Shown here: one piece after another, positions 16,524 through 24,876 of the stretch
Position numbering within the stretch: position 1 is the first letter of the stretch
Layout of the letters: every line of letters begins with the position of its first letter
Assembly (NCBI GenBank): GCA_029975965.1
Contig: JARKOV010000017.1
Span: 1-44,087, forward strand
From: Anaerolinea sp.
GTDB taxonomy: Bacteria; Chloroflexota; Anaerolineae; Anaerolineales; Anaerolineaceae
Reading direction: 5' to 3'
DNA: 44,087 bases
Program-made: the position numbers and the translations under genes
Notes under the pieces: model-generated
Seen by the model: the letters and a program-made list of their open reading frames with translations, nothing else
Database searches by the model: none
Told to the model about the DNA's origin: nothing

Positions 16524-16875
16524 AATTGCCTCCCGAGGATGCGTTGACGGACGGTCTGATAGGATGAAAGTAGAGCACCAACCTAGATTGTATAACATTT
16601 TGCTGCCCCAAAACCGCTCCGGAGCCCTCCGGCGCGCATTTGTTAGCCAACTGTAAGATCAAAGATAGACCCCGGCCAGCAAATTTCATTTGGCAATCAC
16701 ACACATTGCTCGGATATTTTTGCCTTGCAGCAGAGCCTTTGACTTGGAAGGGTATCCCAAAAATGGGACCACCTGAGCGGCCGCTCAGAGCGGGTTCGGC
16801 ACTTCCCTGGGCTAACCAAAACCCGGCAGTGTATACCTGGTGGTCAGTCAATAAAATTGCCTGCGACCCAACCGA
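16524..16875. other. divergent intergenic region with 16-bp palindrome
   Basis: This gap separates the minus-strand signalling operon from the plus-strand thiamine operon. It includes a perfect 16-bp palindrome CTGAGCGGCCGCTCAG at 16773-16788 and a 10-bp palindrome GCTCCGGAGC at 16616-16625. The minus-strand sequence TTATACAAT near 16585-16595 may be the -10 region of the signalling operon, with no good -35. The 79-codon open frame here has no support. Confidence 0.4.
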
Positions 16876-16904
16876 TTGACTTCTGTCGGCGACCTGGCTA
16901 TAAT
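16876..16904 (+). promoter_or_regulatory. sigma70 promoter of the thiamine operon
   Basis: TTGACT (16876-16881) and TATAAT (16899-16904) are separated by exactly 17 bp, a near-consensus housekeeping promoter. Initiation near 16911 places the TPP riboswitch at the very 5' end of the transcript. Confidence 0.85.
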
Positions 16905-16919
16905 CCTGATATCCTGACA

Positions 16920-17016
16920 TCCAAACGGGGAGCCCGGGATACACCGGGCTGAGAGGAGGACTGACGTCCTCGACCCGCAGAACCTGATCCGGGTAATGCC
17001 GGCGGAGGGAGCCATA
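16920..17016 (+). promoter_or_regulatory. TPP riboswitch (THI element)
   Basis: The conserved THI-box blocks occur in order: GGGGAGCC, a P3 hairpin arm CCCGGG...CCGGG, CTGAGAGG (16969-region core), GACCCGCAGAACCTGATC, and GGGTAATGCCGGCGGAGGGA. Thiamine pyrophosphate binding stabilises this fold. The 3' GGAGGG near 17004-17009 is also complementary to CCCTCC at 17033-17038 in the following terminator. It can therefore act as an antiterminator when TPP is absent. Confidence 0.95.
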
Positions 17017-17030
17017 GCAACCACTCACCC

Positions 17031-17057
17031 AACCCTCCCTGGCGGAGGGTTGTTTTT
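17031..17057 (+). terminator. riboswitch expression platform: terminator that sequesters the RBS
   Basis: AACCCTCC (17031-17038) pairs perfectly with GGAGGGTT (17044-17051) over a CTGGC loop. GTTTTT follows and runs straight into the ATG at 17058. The right arm GGAGGG is also the only ribosome binding site of thiN, so the hairpin can block both elongation and initiation. Confidence 0.85.
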
Positions 17058-17714
17058 ATGGCTGATAAACGAGCGATGATCTTTGCCAACGGTGAGATCC
17101 CCCATCTTCCTGCTGCGCGCGCGCTGGTCCAGCCGGGAGATGTGTTGATCGCTGTAGACGGCGGCGCCGGCCACCTGCGAGGCATGGGACTCACCCCGCA
17201 TATGCTCATCGGCGACCTGGATAGCCTCACCTCCGAACAAGTCGCCGCCCTCCAACAATCTGGAGTTCACATCCTGCGCTTCCCGCCCGAAAAGGACGAG
17301 ACCGACCTGGAGCTGGCGCTGCGCTTCGCCGTCGATCAAGGCTGCACGGTTCTCCGCATCCTCGGCGGCCTCGGAAACCGCATCGACCACACCCTTGCCA
17401 ACCTGTTTCTGCTCGATCTCCCAATATTGAGGCAGCTCGACGCCCGCCTGGACGACGGCCGGGAGGAAGTCTTCCTGATCCGTTCATCCGCAGAGATCAT
17501 TGGAGCGCCGGGGGAGACTGTTTCACTTCTCCCCTTGGGGCAGGCCGCATCAGGTGTCGTGACGGAGGGGTTGCGTTACCCGTTGCGTGGCGAAACGCTC
17601 CAGCCGGAGCGCTCTCGCGGGGTCAGCAACGAGTTGGTCGCCGGTCGAGCCAGCGTCAGGCTCGAACACGGCACGCTCATTTGTGTCCACACCAGACAGG
17701 CAGGTAAAAAATGA
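17058..17714 (+). CDS. thiN: thiamine pyrophosphokinase
   Basis: This 218-aa cytoplasmic enzyme transfers pyrophosphate from ATP to thiamine, giving TPP. The family motifs are clear: FANGE near the start, VDGGAGHL, the metal-binding GDLDS, the DETDLELAL block and GGLGNRIDHTLAN. The C-terminal thiamine-binding beta domain contains TEGLRYPL and SNEL. Its length matches the ThiN/TPK family. It lies directly behind a TPP riboswitch whose terminator hides its ribosome binding site, and it overlaps the following transporter gene in an ATGA. This arrangement confirms a thiamine uptake-and-activation operon shut off by its own product. Confidence 0.95.
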   Translation: MADKRAMIFANGEIPHLPAARALVQPGDVLIAVDGGAGHLRGMGLTPHMLIGDLDSLTSEQVAALQQSGVHILRFPPEKDETDLELALRFAVDQGCTVLRILGGLGNRIDHTLANLFLLDLPILRQLDARLDDGREEVFLIRSSAEIIGAPGETVSLLPLGQAASGVVTEGLRYPLRGETLQPERSRGVSNELVAGRASVRLEHGTLICVHTRQAGKK

Positions 17715-18832
17715 CTGACAAGAACCATAAACACCTGATTCTCATCTTAATTCGTGGGTTCCGCCGCACGATCTCGACCTGGCAGGCTTTCCTCGCGCTT
17801 ACCCTGATCCTCGCAGCCTGCGTGCCTGCCGGCCCGACCGCTGCGCCAACCGCGCAAATCCCGAAAGAGTTGGTGATCATGACGCATGACTCCTTCGCGG
17901 TCAGTGAAGAGTTGGTGCGGGAATTCGAGCAGGCCAACAACACTACGCTCACCTTCGTGAAAAGCGGCGATACCGGCGCCGCGCTCAACCGGGCTATCCT
18001 GACCAAGCAGTCGCCCCAGGCTGATGTGTTCTACGGGGTGGACAACACGTTTCTATCGCGCGCGTTGGAAGAGGACATCTTTGAAGCCTACCAATCCCCA
18101 CTGTTGGCGCAGATCGACGATCGATTTGAGATCGACCCCACCCACCGGGCGCTGCCGGTCGATTACGGCGATGTGTGCATCAATTACGAAAAATCGTTTT
18201 TCGCCGCTAAAGGGCTGCCCGTTCCGCAGTCGCTGGAAGACCTGTTGAAGCCCGAGTACAAGGGGTTGCTGGCGGTCGAGAATCCCGCCACCTCCTCTCC
18301 CGGCCTGGCCTTCTTGCTCGCCACGATCGCTCATTTTGGTCCGCAAGGCTACCTGGAATATTGGCGGGCGCTGCGCGAGAACGAAGTGATCGTGGTCAAC
18401 GATTGGGAGACCGCTTATTACACCAATTTCAGCGGCTCTTCGGGCAAAGGACCGCAACCGATGATCGTTTCCTATGCCTCCAGCCCGGCAGCCGAGGTCA
18501 TTTACGCCGAAACGCCGCTGGACGACGCGCCGACCGCTTCGATCGTCTCCCCGGGGACCTGCTACCGGCAGATCGAATTCGTCGGCATTTTGAAAGGCGC
18601 AAGGAACCGGGTCATGGCTGAGAAATTCGTCGATTTTCTACTCGATGTGCCGTTCCAGCAGGATGTCCCGCTGCAGATGTTCGTTTACCCGGTAAACGCC
18701 CAGGCGCAATTGCCCCCGGAATTTGAGCAATACGCCCAAGCCGCGCAGGAACCAGCCGCAATCGCCCCGGAGGAAATTGCAGCCAACCGCGAGGCCTGGA
18801 TTCAAGCCTGGACTGAGGCGGTACTGCGTTGA
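17711..18832 (+). CDS. thiB: thiamine ABC transporter substrate-binding lipoprotein
   Basis: This 373-aa extracytoplasmic binding protein starts in the ATGA overlap with thiN. A basic N-terminus, hydrophobic helix and lipobox LAAC (Cys at about residue 37) predict a lipoprotein, followed by a Pro/Thr/Ala linker. The mature domain is a periplasmic-binding-protein type II fold of the ThiB/TbpA group. Markers include LVIMTHDSFAVS at the first strand, the SGDTGAALNRAI segment, DVFYGVDNTF, and a hinge region LPVDYGDVCINY. Thiamine specificity rests on family resemblance plus the riboswitch and thiN context. The C-terminal ~40 residues are an Ala/Glu-rich helical extension. The stop overlaps the TTG start of the permease. 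Confidence 0.9.
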   Translation: MTDKNHKHLILILIRGFRRTISTWQAFLALTLILAACVPAGPTAAPTAQIPKELVIMTHDSFAVSEELVREFEQANNTTLTFVKSGDTGAALNRAILTKQSPQADVFYGVDNTFLSRALEEDIFEAYQSPLLAQIDDRFEIDPTHRALPVDYGDVCINYEKSFFAAKGLPVPQSLEDLLKPEYKGLLAVENPATSSPGLAFLLATIAHFGPQGYLEYWRALRENEVIVVNDWETAYYTNFSGSSGKGPQPMIVSYASSPAAEVIYAETPLDDAPTASIVSPGTCYRQIEFVGILKGARNRVMAEKFVDFLLDVPFQQDVPLQMFVYPVNAQAQLPPEFEQYAQAAQEPAAIAPEEIAANREAWIQAWTEAVLR

Positions 18833-20565
18833 CCGTGGACTCACAAGCTGCGGGCAGGTTGAAACGGGCTGTTCAACCGGGCGTTTTGCTTTGGATTCTT
18901 CCGTTCGCGTTCCTGTCGGCGTTCTTCCTCCTTCCATTGGCTCGCATCTTCAGCCAGACCGGCAGCCTATCGGGTGCGCGGCCTCTCACCCTTGAGATTG
19001 CCTGGCAAGCCAGCCGCCACCCGCTGGGTTTCACCATCTACCAGGCGACCCTCTCAACGCTGTTAACCCTGCTTGCCGGCCTGCCTGCCGCGTTCATCTT
19101 CGGACGCTACACCTTCCCCGGGCGCCGCTTGTTGCGCGTGCTCACCAGCCTGCCCTTCATCCTGCCGACGGTCGTGGTCGCCGCCGGTTTCAACGCCCTG
19201 CTCGGTCCGCGAGGCTGGCTCAACCTGTGGCTGATGGACTGGCTCAACCTACCGACGCCTCCCATTCAGTTCTTAAATTCCCTTGGGGCAATCCTCACCG
19301 CACATGTCTTTTACAACCTGACCGTCGTACTGCGCGTGGTTGGCGGGGCGTGGGAAGAGCTGGACCCGCGCCTGGAGCAGGCCGCCCGTACGCTGGGCGC
19401 ATCGGGCTGGCAAGCCTTCTGGGGGGTGACCTTCCCATTGCTGCGCCCGCATATCCTGGCCGCCACCCTGCTGGTCTTCCTGTTCAATTTCACCAGCTTC
19501 GGCGTGATCCTGCTGCTCGGCGGCCCGCGTTTTTCCACCCTGGAGGTGGAAATCTACATCCAGGCGTTGCAATACCTCAACCTGCCGCTGGCCGGGTTGC
19601 TCTCGGTGGTGCAACTGGCATTTACCCTGCTGCTCACCTTGCTGCACAATCGCATCGGAACGAGTGAAGGCATCCCATTGGCCCCTCGCGTGCGCGGCGA
19701 GGGATTGCGAGCGCCATCAAGCCTGGGTGAGAGGCTGGCCGCCATGGCGCTGGTGGTTGGGCTGGCCTGTTTTACCCTCTCACCCCTGGCTGCGCTCAGC
19801 CTGCGCTCGGTGACCCGCCTGGAGGCAGAGCGGGGACAACGTGGTGATGTGCAGACCGGCTTGACCCTCGATTACTACCGCGAGTTGTTCATCAACCGAA
19901 GGGGATCGCTCTTTTACGTTCCTCCCGCCGCGGCAGCGCGAAATTCACTGCTCTATGCATCGGCGACGATCGCCATCTCGCTCACCCTCGGCTTCGCTTC
20001 CGCCTATGCGCAGAACCGCTCCGGGGTCGGGCGCCGCTGGTTGAACATCCTGCTCATGTTGCCCCTGGGAACCTCAGCTGTCACCCTCGGCCTGGGTTAC
20101 GTGATCACCTTTAACCGCCCGCCGCTGGATGTGCGGTCTTTTCCATTGTTAATCCCAATCGCGCACAGCCTCGTGGCGCTGCCTTTCGTGGTCCGCACAT
20201 TGCAGCCTGCCATCGCCGCCATCCCCCCCAACCTGGCCCACGCTGCGCAAGTCCTGGGGGCTTCGCCCGCTCGCGCCTGGCTGTTAGTGCAACTGCCCAT
20301 CCTGGCGCGCCCGGTGCTGGTGGGGGCAGTATTCGCTTTCACCATCTCATTAGGCGAATTTGGCGCGACCTCTTTGCTGGCACGACCGGAGTTCCCCACC
20401 CTGCCGGTGGCCATTTTCCGCTATATTTCCCAACCTGGGGCATTAAATTACGGCCAGGCGATGGCCATGTCCACGCTGTTGATGCTCGTTTGCGGGTTGA
20501 GCATCCTGGCGATCGAGAGATTAGGCGGGTACCCTCCGGTGAAACAGAGTCCTCCGAGCATTTGA
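18829..20565 (+). CDS. thiP: thiamine ABC transporter permease (fused double-domain)
   Basis: This 578-aa inner-membrane protein starts at a TTG within a TTGA overlap. It contains two BPD-type permease halves in one chain, as in ThiP. Each has an EAA loop for ATPase contact: EQAARTLGASGWQAFWGVT at about residue 183 and AHAAQVLGASPARAWLLVQ at about 467. About six helices per half are predicted. The linker between halves (residues ~280-305, GIPLAPRVRGEGLRAPSS) is encoded by two small palindromes and looks like an inserted repetitive unit. No ThiQ-type ATPase gene follows, so the ATPase must come from elsewhere. Confidence 0.92.
   Translation: MTVDSQAAGRLKRAVQPGVLLWILPFAFLSAFFLLPLARIFSQTGSLSGARPLTLEIAWQASRHPLGFTIYQATLSTLLTLLAGLPAAFIFGRYTFPGRRLLRVLTSLPFILPTVVVAAGFNALLGPRGWLNLWLMDWLNLPTPPIQFLNSLGAILTAHVFYNLTVVLRVVGGAWEELDPRLEQAARTLGASGWQAFWGVTFPLLRPHILAATLLVFLFNFTSFGVILLLGGPRFSTLEVEIYIQALQYLNLPLAGLLSVVQLAFTLLLTLLHNRIGTSEGIPLAPRVRGEGLRAPSSLGERLAAMALVVGLACFTLSPLAALSLRSVTRLEAERGQRGDVQTGLTLDYYRELFINRRGSLFYVPPAAAARNSLLYASATIAISLTLGFASAYAQNRSGVGRRWLNILLMLPLGTSAVTLGLGYVITFNRPPLDVRSFPLLIPIAHSLVALPFVVRTLQPAIAAIPPNLAHAAQVLGASPARAWLLVQLPILARPVLVGAVFAFTISLGEFGATSLLARPEFPTLPVAIFRYISQPGALNYGQAMAMSTLLMLVCGLSILAIERLGGYPPVKQSPPSI
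19683..19727 (+). repeat. palindromic repeat unit within the permease gene
   Basis: CCCTCGC (19683-19689)/GCGAGGG (19697-19703) and AGCCT/AGGCT near 19720-19736 form two adjacent small hairpins. They sit in frame in the linker between the two permease halves. The encoded GIPLAPRVRGEGLR-type peptide is low in structure, consistent with an interspersed palindromic element tolerated in a flexible linker. Confidence 0.35.
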
Positions 20566-20568
20566 CCG

Positions 20569-20574
20569 TATAAT
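20569..20574 (+). promoter_or_regulatory. -10 box for leaderless transcript
   Basis: A perfect TATAAT ends 8 nt before ATG 20583, so transcription would start at or near that codon. No clear -35 is visible. Confidence 0.45.
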
Positions 20575-20582
20575 AAGATTGC

Positions 20583-20618
20583 ATGCCCAAGACCACCGCG
20601 CCGTCGAGACCCGCATGA
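20583..20618 (+). CDS. possible 11-aa leader ORF
   Basis: ATG 20583 opens an 11-codon ORF (MPKTTAPSRPA) whose TGA overlaps the ATG of the following membrane-protein gene as ATGA. The position of TATAAT 8 nt upstream would make this ORF leaderless. The membrane-protein gene has no good ribosome binding site, so coupling through this leader is a reasonable hypothesis. Confidence 0.3.
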   Translation: MPKTTAPSRPA

Positions 20619-21382
20619 CCGAATTTCTCACCACCTGGGATGGGTTCGCCTGGCTGGCGCTTTTCATCGGGCCGTTAATTTTCATGCAACGCAGGTTGCA
20701 TTTCGAGCTCCAGGCGCTGTTGCTGTTGATCACCCGGCGCTACGAGATTGCCCTCGGTCTGTTCTCACTGCTCTTCCTTCCCGGCGTATTTATCCACGAA
20801 ACCAGCCATTACCTCATGGCGCGCCTCCTCGGCGTGCGCACAGGTCGTTTTTCACTGCTGCCGCAGGTGTTGCCGGGCGGCAAGCTCCAGCTTGGATTTG
20901 TCGAGACCGCTCCTGTCGACCCGCTGCGCGATGCCCTGGTTGGGGTCGCTCCCCTGCTCTCCGGCGGGTTGGTGATTGCCTTCATCGGTCTCAACCGCCT
21001 GGACCTTTCCCAGATGGCAGGCTACGCGGCGGAGCAGCGTTGGGACGCCCTGTTCAGCGCTCTGCGCGCTTTACCCGAGTTGCCCGATTTCTGGCTGTGG
21101 TTCTACCTGGCCTTTGCCGTCTCCAGCACCATGCTGCCCTCCGCATCGGACCGGCGCGCCTGGCTGCCGGTGGTGCTCGTGTTGGCCATTCTGGCCGGGT
21201 TGGCCCTGCTGGCAGGCGCCGGGCCGTGGCTGATGGAGCATCTCGCCCCGTGGCTCAACCGCGGACTCCGCGCGCTGGCCGCCGTTTTCGGGATCAGCCT
21301 GGCAATTCACCTGGGCCTATGGCTCCCGTTTTTTTTGCTGCGCGCGCTGGTCAGTCGCGTGACCGGAATCCAGGTTCGATGA
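20615..21382 (+). CDS. M50-like membrane metalloprotease homologue
   Basis: This 255-aa integral membrane protein has about six hydrophobic segments. The start at ATG 20615 removes a short charged tail reachable from a TTG at 20579. A membrane-embedded zinc motif HETSH occurs in LPGVFIHETSHYLMARLLGVRTG, as in site-2-protease-type (M50) proteins. The second metal-ligand motif (NxxPxxxxDG) of classical M50 enzymes is not evident. A conserved-looking ETAPVDPLRDALVGVAPLLSG segment follows. It may be a divergent intramembrane protease or a catalytically altered relative. It follows the thiamine operon by about 49 nt but appears to have its own -10 box. Confidence 0.65.
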   Translation: MTEFLTTWDGFAWLALFIGPLIFMQRRLHFELQALLLLITRRYEIALGLFSLLFLPGVFIHETSHYLMARLLGVRTGRFSLLPQVLPGGKLQLGFVETAPVDPLRDALVGVAPLLSGGLVIAFIGLNRLDLSQMAGYAAEQRWDALFSALRALPELPDFWLWFYLAFAVSSTMLPSASDRRAWLPVVLVLAILAGLALLAGAGPWLMEHLAPWLNRGLRALAAVFGISLAIHLGLWLPFFLLRALVSRVTGIQVR

Positions 21383-21479
21383 TACAATTCCCGCCGCGGA
21401 AGCCGGCCAGTCGCTGGCCATTGACAGGCGATGGTGGGCTCCAACGCTCATCTACCAACCATTGTGGAGCATAAACCTT

Positions 21480-22466
21480 ATGCTGACCGATTCCTGGGGA
21501 AGGAAAATCACATACCTGCGCATTTCTGTTACCGACCGCTGCAACCTGCGCTGTGTATATTGCATGCCACCGGAGGGAATCCAGCTCCAACCCCACGACG
21601 CGATCTTACGCTACGAAGAGATTGCCGCAGTGGTTCGCGCTGCGGCCCAGCAAGGTATCACCGAGGTGCGCCTGACCGGCGGCGAGCCGCTGACCCGCCC
21701 AAACTTTCCGGCGCTGGTCGGCATGCTGGCAGCCATCCCCGGCATCCAGGACATCAGCCTGACGACCAACGCCCTGCTGCTTGAGCGCTACGCGCTTCCC
21801 TTGGCCGAAGCCGGGCTGAAAAGAGTCAACATCAGCCTGGACACGCTCAACCCGGTTAAGTATGCACGGATAACGCGCGGAGGGTCATTCGAGCAGGCCT
21901 GGCGTGGCATCCTCGCCGCCGAACAAGCCGGGTTGGCCCCCATCAAGGTCAACGTGGTCGCCATGCGTGGGGTGAACGACGATGAATTTCTAGACCTGGC
22001 TACCCTGGCCCTCGTCCATCCCTGGCACATACGCTTCATTGAAATTATGCCGGTGCGCAATGAATCCGGCTGGGGGGAAGGTTTTCCCGATTCAACCCAG
22101 GCTTTTATCCCAATCAGCCAGATCAAAGGGCAACTGGAAAGCCTCGGATTAGAGCCAATCAACGGGAAAAGCGGAAGCGGACCGGCGCGCGAGTTCCGCC
22201 TTCCGGGTGGCGCCGGCCGGATCGGCTTCATCTCGCCGATCAGTGAGCACTTTTGCGGGGAGTGCAACCGCCTGCGCCTGACCGCCGACGGCAACCTTCG
22301 CCCGTGCTTGCTCAGCGACCTGGAAATCCCCTTGCGGGACGCCATTCGCAGCGGCGCAGACATAACACCCTACCTGCGCCAGGCCGTGACGCTCAAACCC
22401 CTGGAACACGAGCTGGTGCAGAATCACCGCCCGGTGACGCGCTGTATGATCCAGATCGGTGGTTAG
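21480..22466 (+). CDS. moaA: GTP 3',8-cyclase, molybdenum cofactor biosynthesis
   Basis: This 328-aa radical SAM enzyme converts GTP to the 3',8-cyclised intermediate of molybdopterin synthesis. ATG 21480 follows GGAG; an upstream in-frame TTG is less likely. The radical-SAM cluster is CNLRCVYC near residue 22. The SAM-binding GGEP follows (RLTGGEPLTRP). The C-terminal second cluster is carried by FCGECNRLRL and LRPCLLS. The chain ends with the diagnostic Gly-Gly tail (IQIGG). No other moa or moe genes are in the window. It converges with upp with no bases between the two stop codons. Confidence 0.95.
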   Translation: MLTDSWGRKITYLRISVTDRCNLRCVYCMPPEGIQLQPHDAILRYEEIAAVVRAAAQQGITEVRLTGGEPLTRPNFPALVGMLAAIPGIQDISLTTNALLLERYALPLAEAGLKRVNISLDTLNPVKYARITRGGSFEQAWRGILAAEQAGLAPIKVNVVAMRGVNDDEFLDLATLALVHPWHIRFIEIMPVRNESGWGEGFPDSTQAFIPISQIKGQLESLGLEPINGKSGSGPAREFRLPGGAGRIGFISPISEHFCGECNRLRLTADGNLRPCLLSDLEIPLRDAIRSGADITPYLRQAVTLKPLEHELVQNHRPVTRCMIQIGG

Positions 22467-23090
22467 CTAGCCCGTTCCAAACTGGCGGTCACCCGCGTCG
22501 CCCAGTCCGGGGACGATATAAGCCCGCTCGTTCAGGTGATCGTCGACCGCTGCCAGGTAAATCGGCACGTCGGGGTGCTGCTGTTGCATCAATTCGATCC
22601 CTTCGGGCGCTCCAATTAAGCCCACGAATTTGATCTTCTTGACGCCCCAGTTTTTGAGGATTTGGGTGGTAGCCACCGCCGATCCGCCCGTCGCCAGCAT
22701 CGGATCCAGGATCAAGCACACCTGCACCCGCGGATCCACCGGAAGCTTATTGTAATATTGCACCGGTTTGAGCGTCTTTTCATCGCGGTATACCCCGATG
22801 TGCCAGACTTCTGAGGAGGGCATCAATTCCCACACCCCTTCGACCATCCCCAGGCCCGCGCGCAAAATCGGCACCAATCCGATTTTCTCGGTCAGCTCGA
22901 AGCAATGGGCCACCGCCAGCGGAGTTTGCACGTCGATCGGCGCCATCATCAGGTCCGCAGTTGCTTCGTAAGTTAAAAGACCCGCCAGCTCTCGAATTAG
23001 CTGGCGGAACTTTTTCGGTTCGGTGTCCACACATCTCAGAATGCTGAGTTTGTGTTGGATCAGGGGATGGTTAGATATGTAAATGGCCAT
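22467..23090 (-). CDS. upp: uracil phosphoribosyltransferase
   Basis: This 207-aa pyrimidine-salvage enzyme converts uracil and PRPP to UMP. The PRPP-binding loop reads [13 protein letters not shown]. The uracil-binding C-terminus ends [13 protein letters not shown], diagnostic of the family, and the N-terminus [13 protein letters not shown] is canonical. ATG 23090 is preceded by GGGAGG. A TATAAT on the minus strand at 23122-23117 probably drives it, with a TTGG-type -35 at suboptimal spacing. Confidence 0.96.
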   Translation of the reverse strand: MAIYISNHPLIQHKLSILRCVDTEPKKFRQLIRELAGLLTYEATADLMMAPIDVQTPLAVAHCFELTEKIGLVPILRAGLGMVEGVWELMPSSEVWHIGVYRDEKTLKPVQYYNKLPVDPRVQVCLILDPMLATGGSAVATTQILKNWGVKKIKFVGLIGAPEGIELMQQQHPDVPIYLAAVDDHLNERAYIVPGLGDAGDRQFGTG

Positions 23091-23157
23091 TCAGACCTCC
23101 CGGATGATTTCACCGTATTATAACCAGTTCTCCATATTCATGGCCAATTTTAAGGTA

Positions 23158-24699
23158 TCAAAGTTTGTGCCCATTCCTCCACACCACCACGCGAGTCCTG
23201 CCCTCATTTTTCGCCCGGTACAGCGCTTCATCGGCGCGTGAAAGCAGATCGTAAAAATCGATCTTTTCATGCCGGTTCTTGCTGGCGACTCCCACGCTGG
23301 TCGTCAGCGAAGCTTTACCGTTTGGGGTGACCACTTGAATCTTCTCGATCGTCCAGCGCAGACGTTCTGCAACCTGGACGGCGGCTTTTACGCTGGTTTC
23401 GGGCATCAGCACGGCGATCTCTTCCCCACCCATGCGTCCGATCAGGTCGGTTTGCCTTAACGCGGAGCGGCATCCCGCGGCGACCGCCTGGAGTGCCTGG
23501 TCGCCGATCGCGTGCCCGTGCGAGTCGTTAATCCCTTTGAAATGGTCGATATCGATCATCATCACTGAGAGCGACCGGCGGTACCGCTGGGAGCGTTGGA
23601 ACTCCGCCTGGGCGCTCTCCAGAAAGTGCGCCCGGCTGGCCAGCCCGGTCAGCGAATCGACTGTCGCCAGTCGCCTGACTTCCTCATACAGGCGCACCTT
23701 TTTCAACGCCACGCCCGCCTGCTCGGCCAGGGTCTGGATGACCAGAAAGTCGCGCGGATCGAAGACGGCCTCATCGCGGGTCGAGGCGATCGCCAGCACG
23801 CCTTCCACCGTGCCGTCCATCGCGACAGGCGCCAGCAAAATCTGCCGCACGCCGGCGGCTTTCATCTCGGTGAGGACGTACCCCGAAAGACCATCCGAGT
23901 CAATCGCCATCGGACGCCCGCTCTGGATCACCTGCCAGCAGACGCTCTGACCACCCGGGATGGATTGGCCGAAGGAATCCAGGTCGAGTGGGAAATTGTG
24001 GTTCGCCACATGCAACAACCCAGATTCCCCGTCTGCCCGCATGCAAATGGCGCCTCCCGAACCTCCAGCCAGTTCGACCGCATAGCTCAACAGCGCCTGG
24101 TAGATGGTTGCGGCATCAAACGCTCCGGCGATTGCCCCAGCCGCTCGGTTTAAACGCCTTTCACGCTCCAGCGCTCGCTGTGTCTCAACGAAAAGACGGG
24201 CGCGCTCCAAAGCGCCGCCAAACTGGTCGCCCAACACTTCCAGAAGCTTGAATTCTCCCGGCGAGAGCTCGCGCCCAGGCTGCAGAACCAGGTTGATCAT
24301 GCCCACTGGCCTTCCGCCCGGCTGGATCGGGATGCTCAGGTGGTGGCGGGGGTGACGGTCGGATTGCGATATACCCACCAGGCGCTCGCACTCGACGACC
24401 TGAGCCTGGGGCGCGGCTGGCTGATGGACCAGCATGCGATGCAGGCAGGCGCACATACCGAACACGCGCTGCCCACTCGGAAACACGCGATTGAGCAGAT
24501 CGGGACGGTAAATGGCAATCAATTCCACTTCGCCAGACTGGTTGAGCGAAAGAAACCATCCTGCCTGCGCGTTTACCTGTTCCGCCAACAGGCGCAGGCC
24601 GCTTTCCAGGGCGCGCTCGGGCGGATTGGTGCGGTTGAGCGTCTCGGCGAGGCGCATCAACAGGCTCAATTCAGCGGTTTGCAGGCTCGACTCGTCCAT
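23158..24699 (-). CDS. diguanylate cyclase with two GAF domains
   Basis: This 513-aa soluble signalling enzyme has GAF1 (~15-170), GAF2 (~190-335) and GGDEF (~345-505). GAF1 contains a Cys-rich CACLH motif in the position where some GAF domains bind metals or nitrate-type ligands. The catalytic motif is GRMGGEEIAVL, a GGEEF variant with Ile at the last position. An RxxD product-inhibition site (RQTD) stands five residues before it. The metal-binding Asp (MMIDIDHFKGIND) is intact, so c-di-GMP synthesis is likely. It has its own upstream gap and no partner gene. It is the only clearly competent c-di-GMP enzyme in the window. Confidence 0.9.
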   Translation of the reverse strand: MDESSLQTAELSLLMRLAETLNRTNPPERALESGLRLLAEQVNAQAGWFLSLNQSGEVELIAIYRPDLLNRVFPSGQRVFGMCACLHRMLVHQPAAPQAQVVECERLVGISQSDRHPRHHLSIPIQPGGRPVGMINLVLQPGRELSPGEFKLLEVLGDQFGGALERARLFVETQRALERERRLNRAAGAIAGAFDAATIYQALLSYAVELAGGSGGAICMRADGESGLLHVANHNFPLDLDSFGQSIPGGQSVCWQVIQSGRPMAIDSDGLSGYVLTEMKAAGVRQILLAPVAMDGTVEGVLAIASTRDEAVFDPRDFLVIQTLAEQAGVALKKVRLYEEVRRLATVDSLTGLASRAHFLESAQAEFQRSQRYRRSLSVMMIDIDHFKGINDSHGHAIGDQALQAVAAGCRSALRQTDLIGRMGGEEIAVLMPETSVKAAVQVAERLRWTIEKIQVVTPNGKASLTTSVGVASKNRHEKIDFYDLLSRADEALYRAKNEGRTRVVVWRNGHKL

Positions 24700-24863
24700 T
24701 TCAGCTTTGCAACCTCGAAATTATGGTGGACGGGCTCTCTGGATGGGTAGGTTTCCAATTTTCTAATCAAGTGAGGCGAAGCCCACAATTTATAGAAAAA
24801 ACATACCCTATGGATGGCAACAGGCATAAATTATAACCCGCAATCCGCGAAAAGCAATTGGGG

Positions 24864-24869
24864 TATAAT
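24864..24869 (+). promoter_or_regulatory. -10 box for leaderless ruvB
   Basis: TATAAT ends 7 nt before ATG 24877, and no ribosome binding site lies between. The transcript should begin at or next to the start codon. Confidence 0.6.
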
Positions 24870-24876
24870 CGAACAC

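Noticed and set aside
16640..16879. 79-codon frame before the thiamine promoter
   Set aside because: It runs into the operon promoter, has no ribosome binding site and no recognisable motif.
20562..20574. TTGACC plus TATAAT as a promoter before the M50-like gene
   Set aside because: The two hexamers are one base apart, so they cannot be a -35/-10 pair; only the -10 box is retained.
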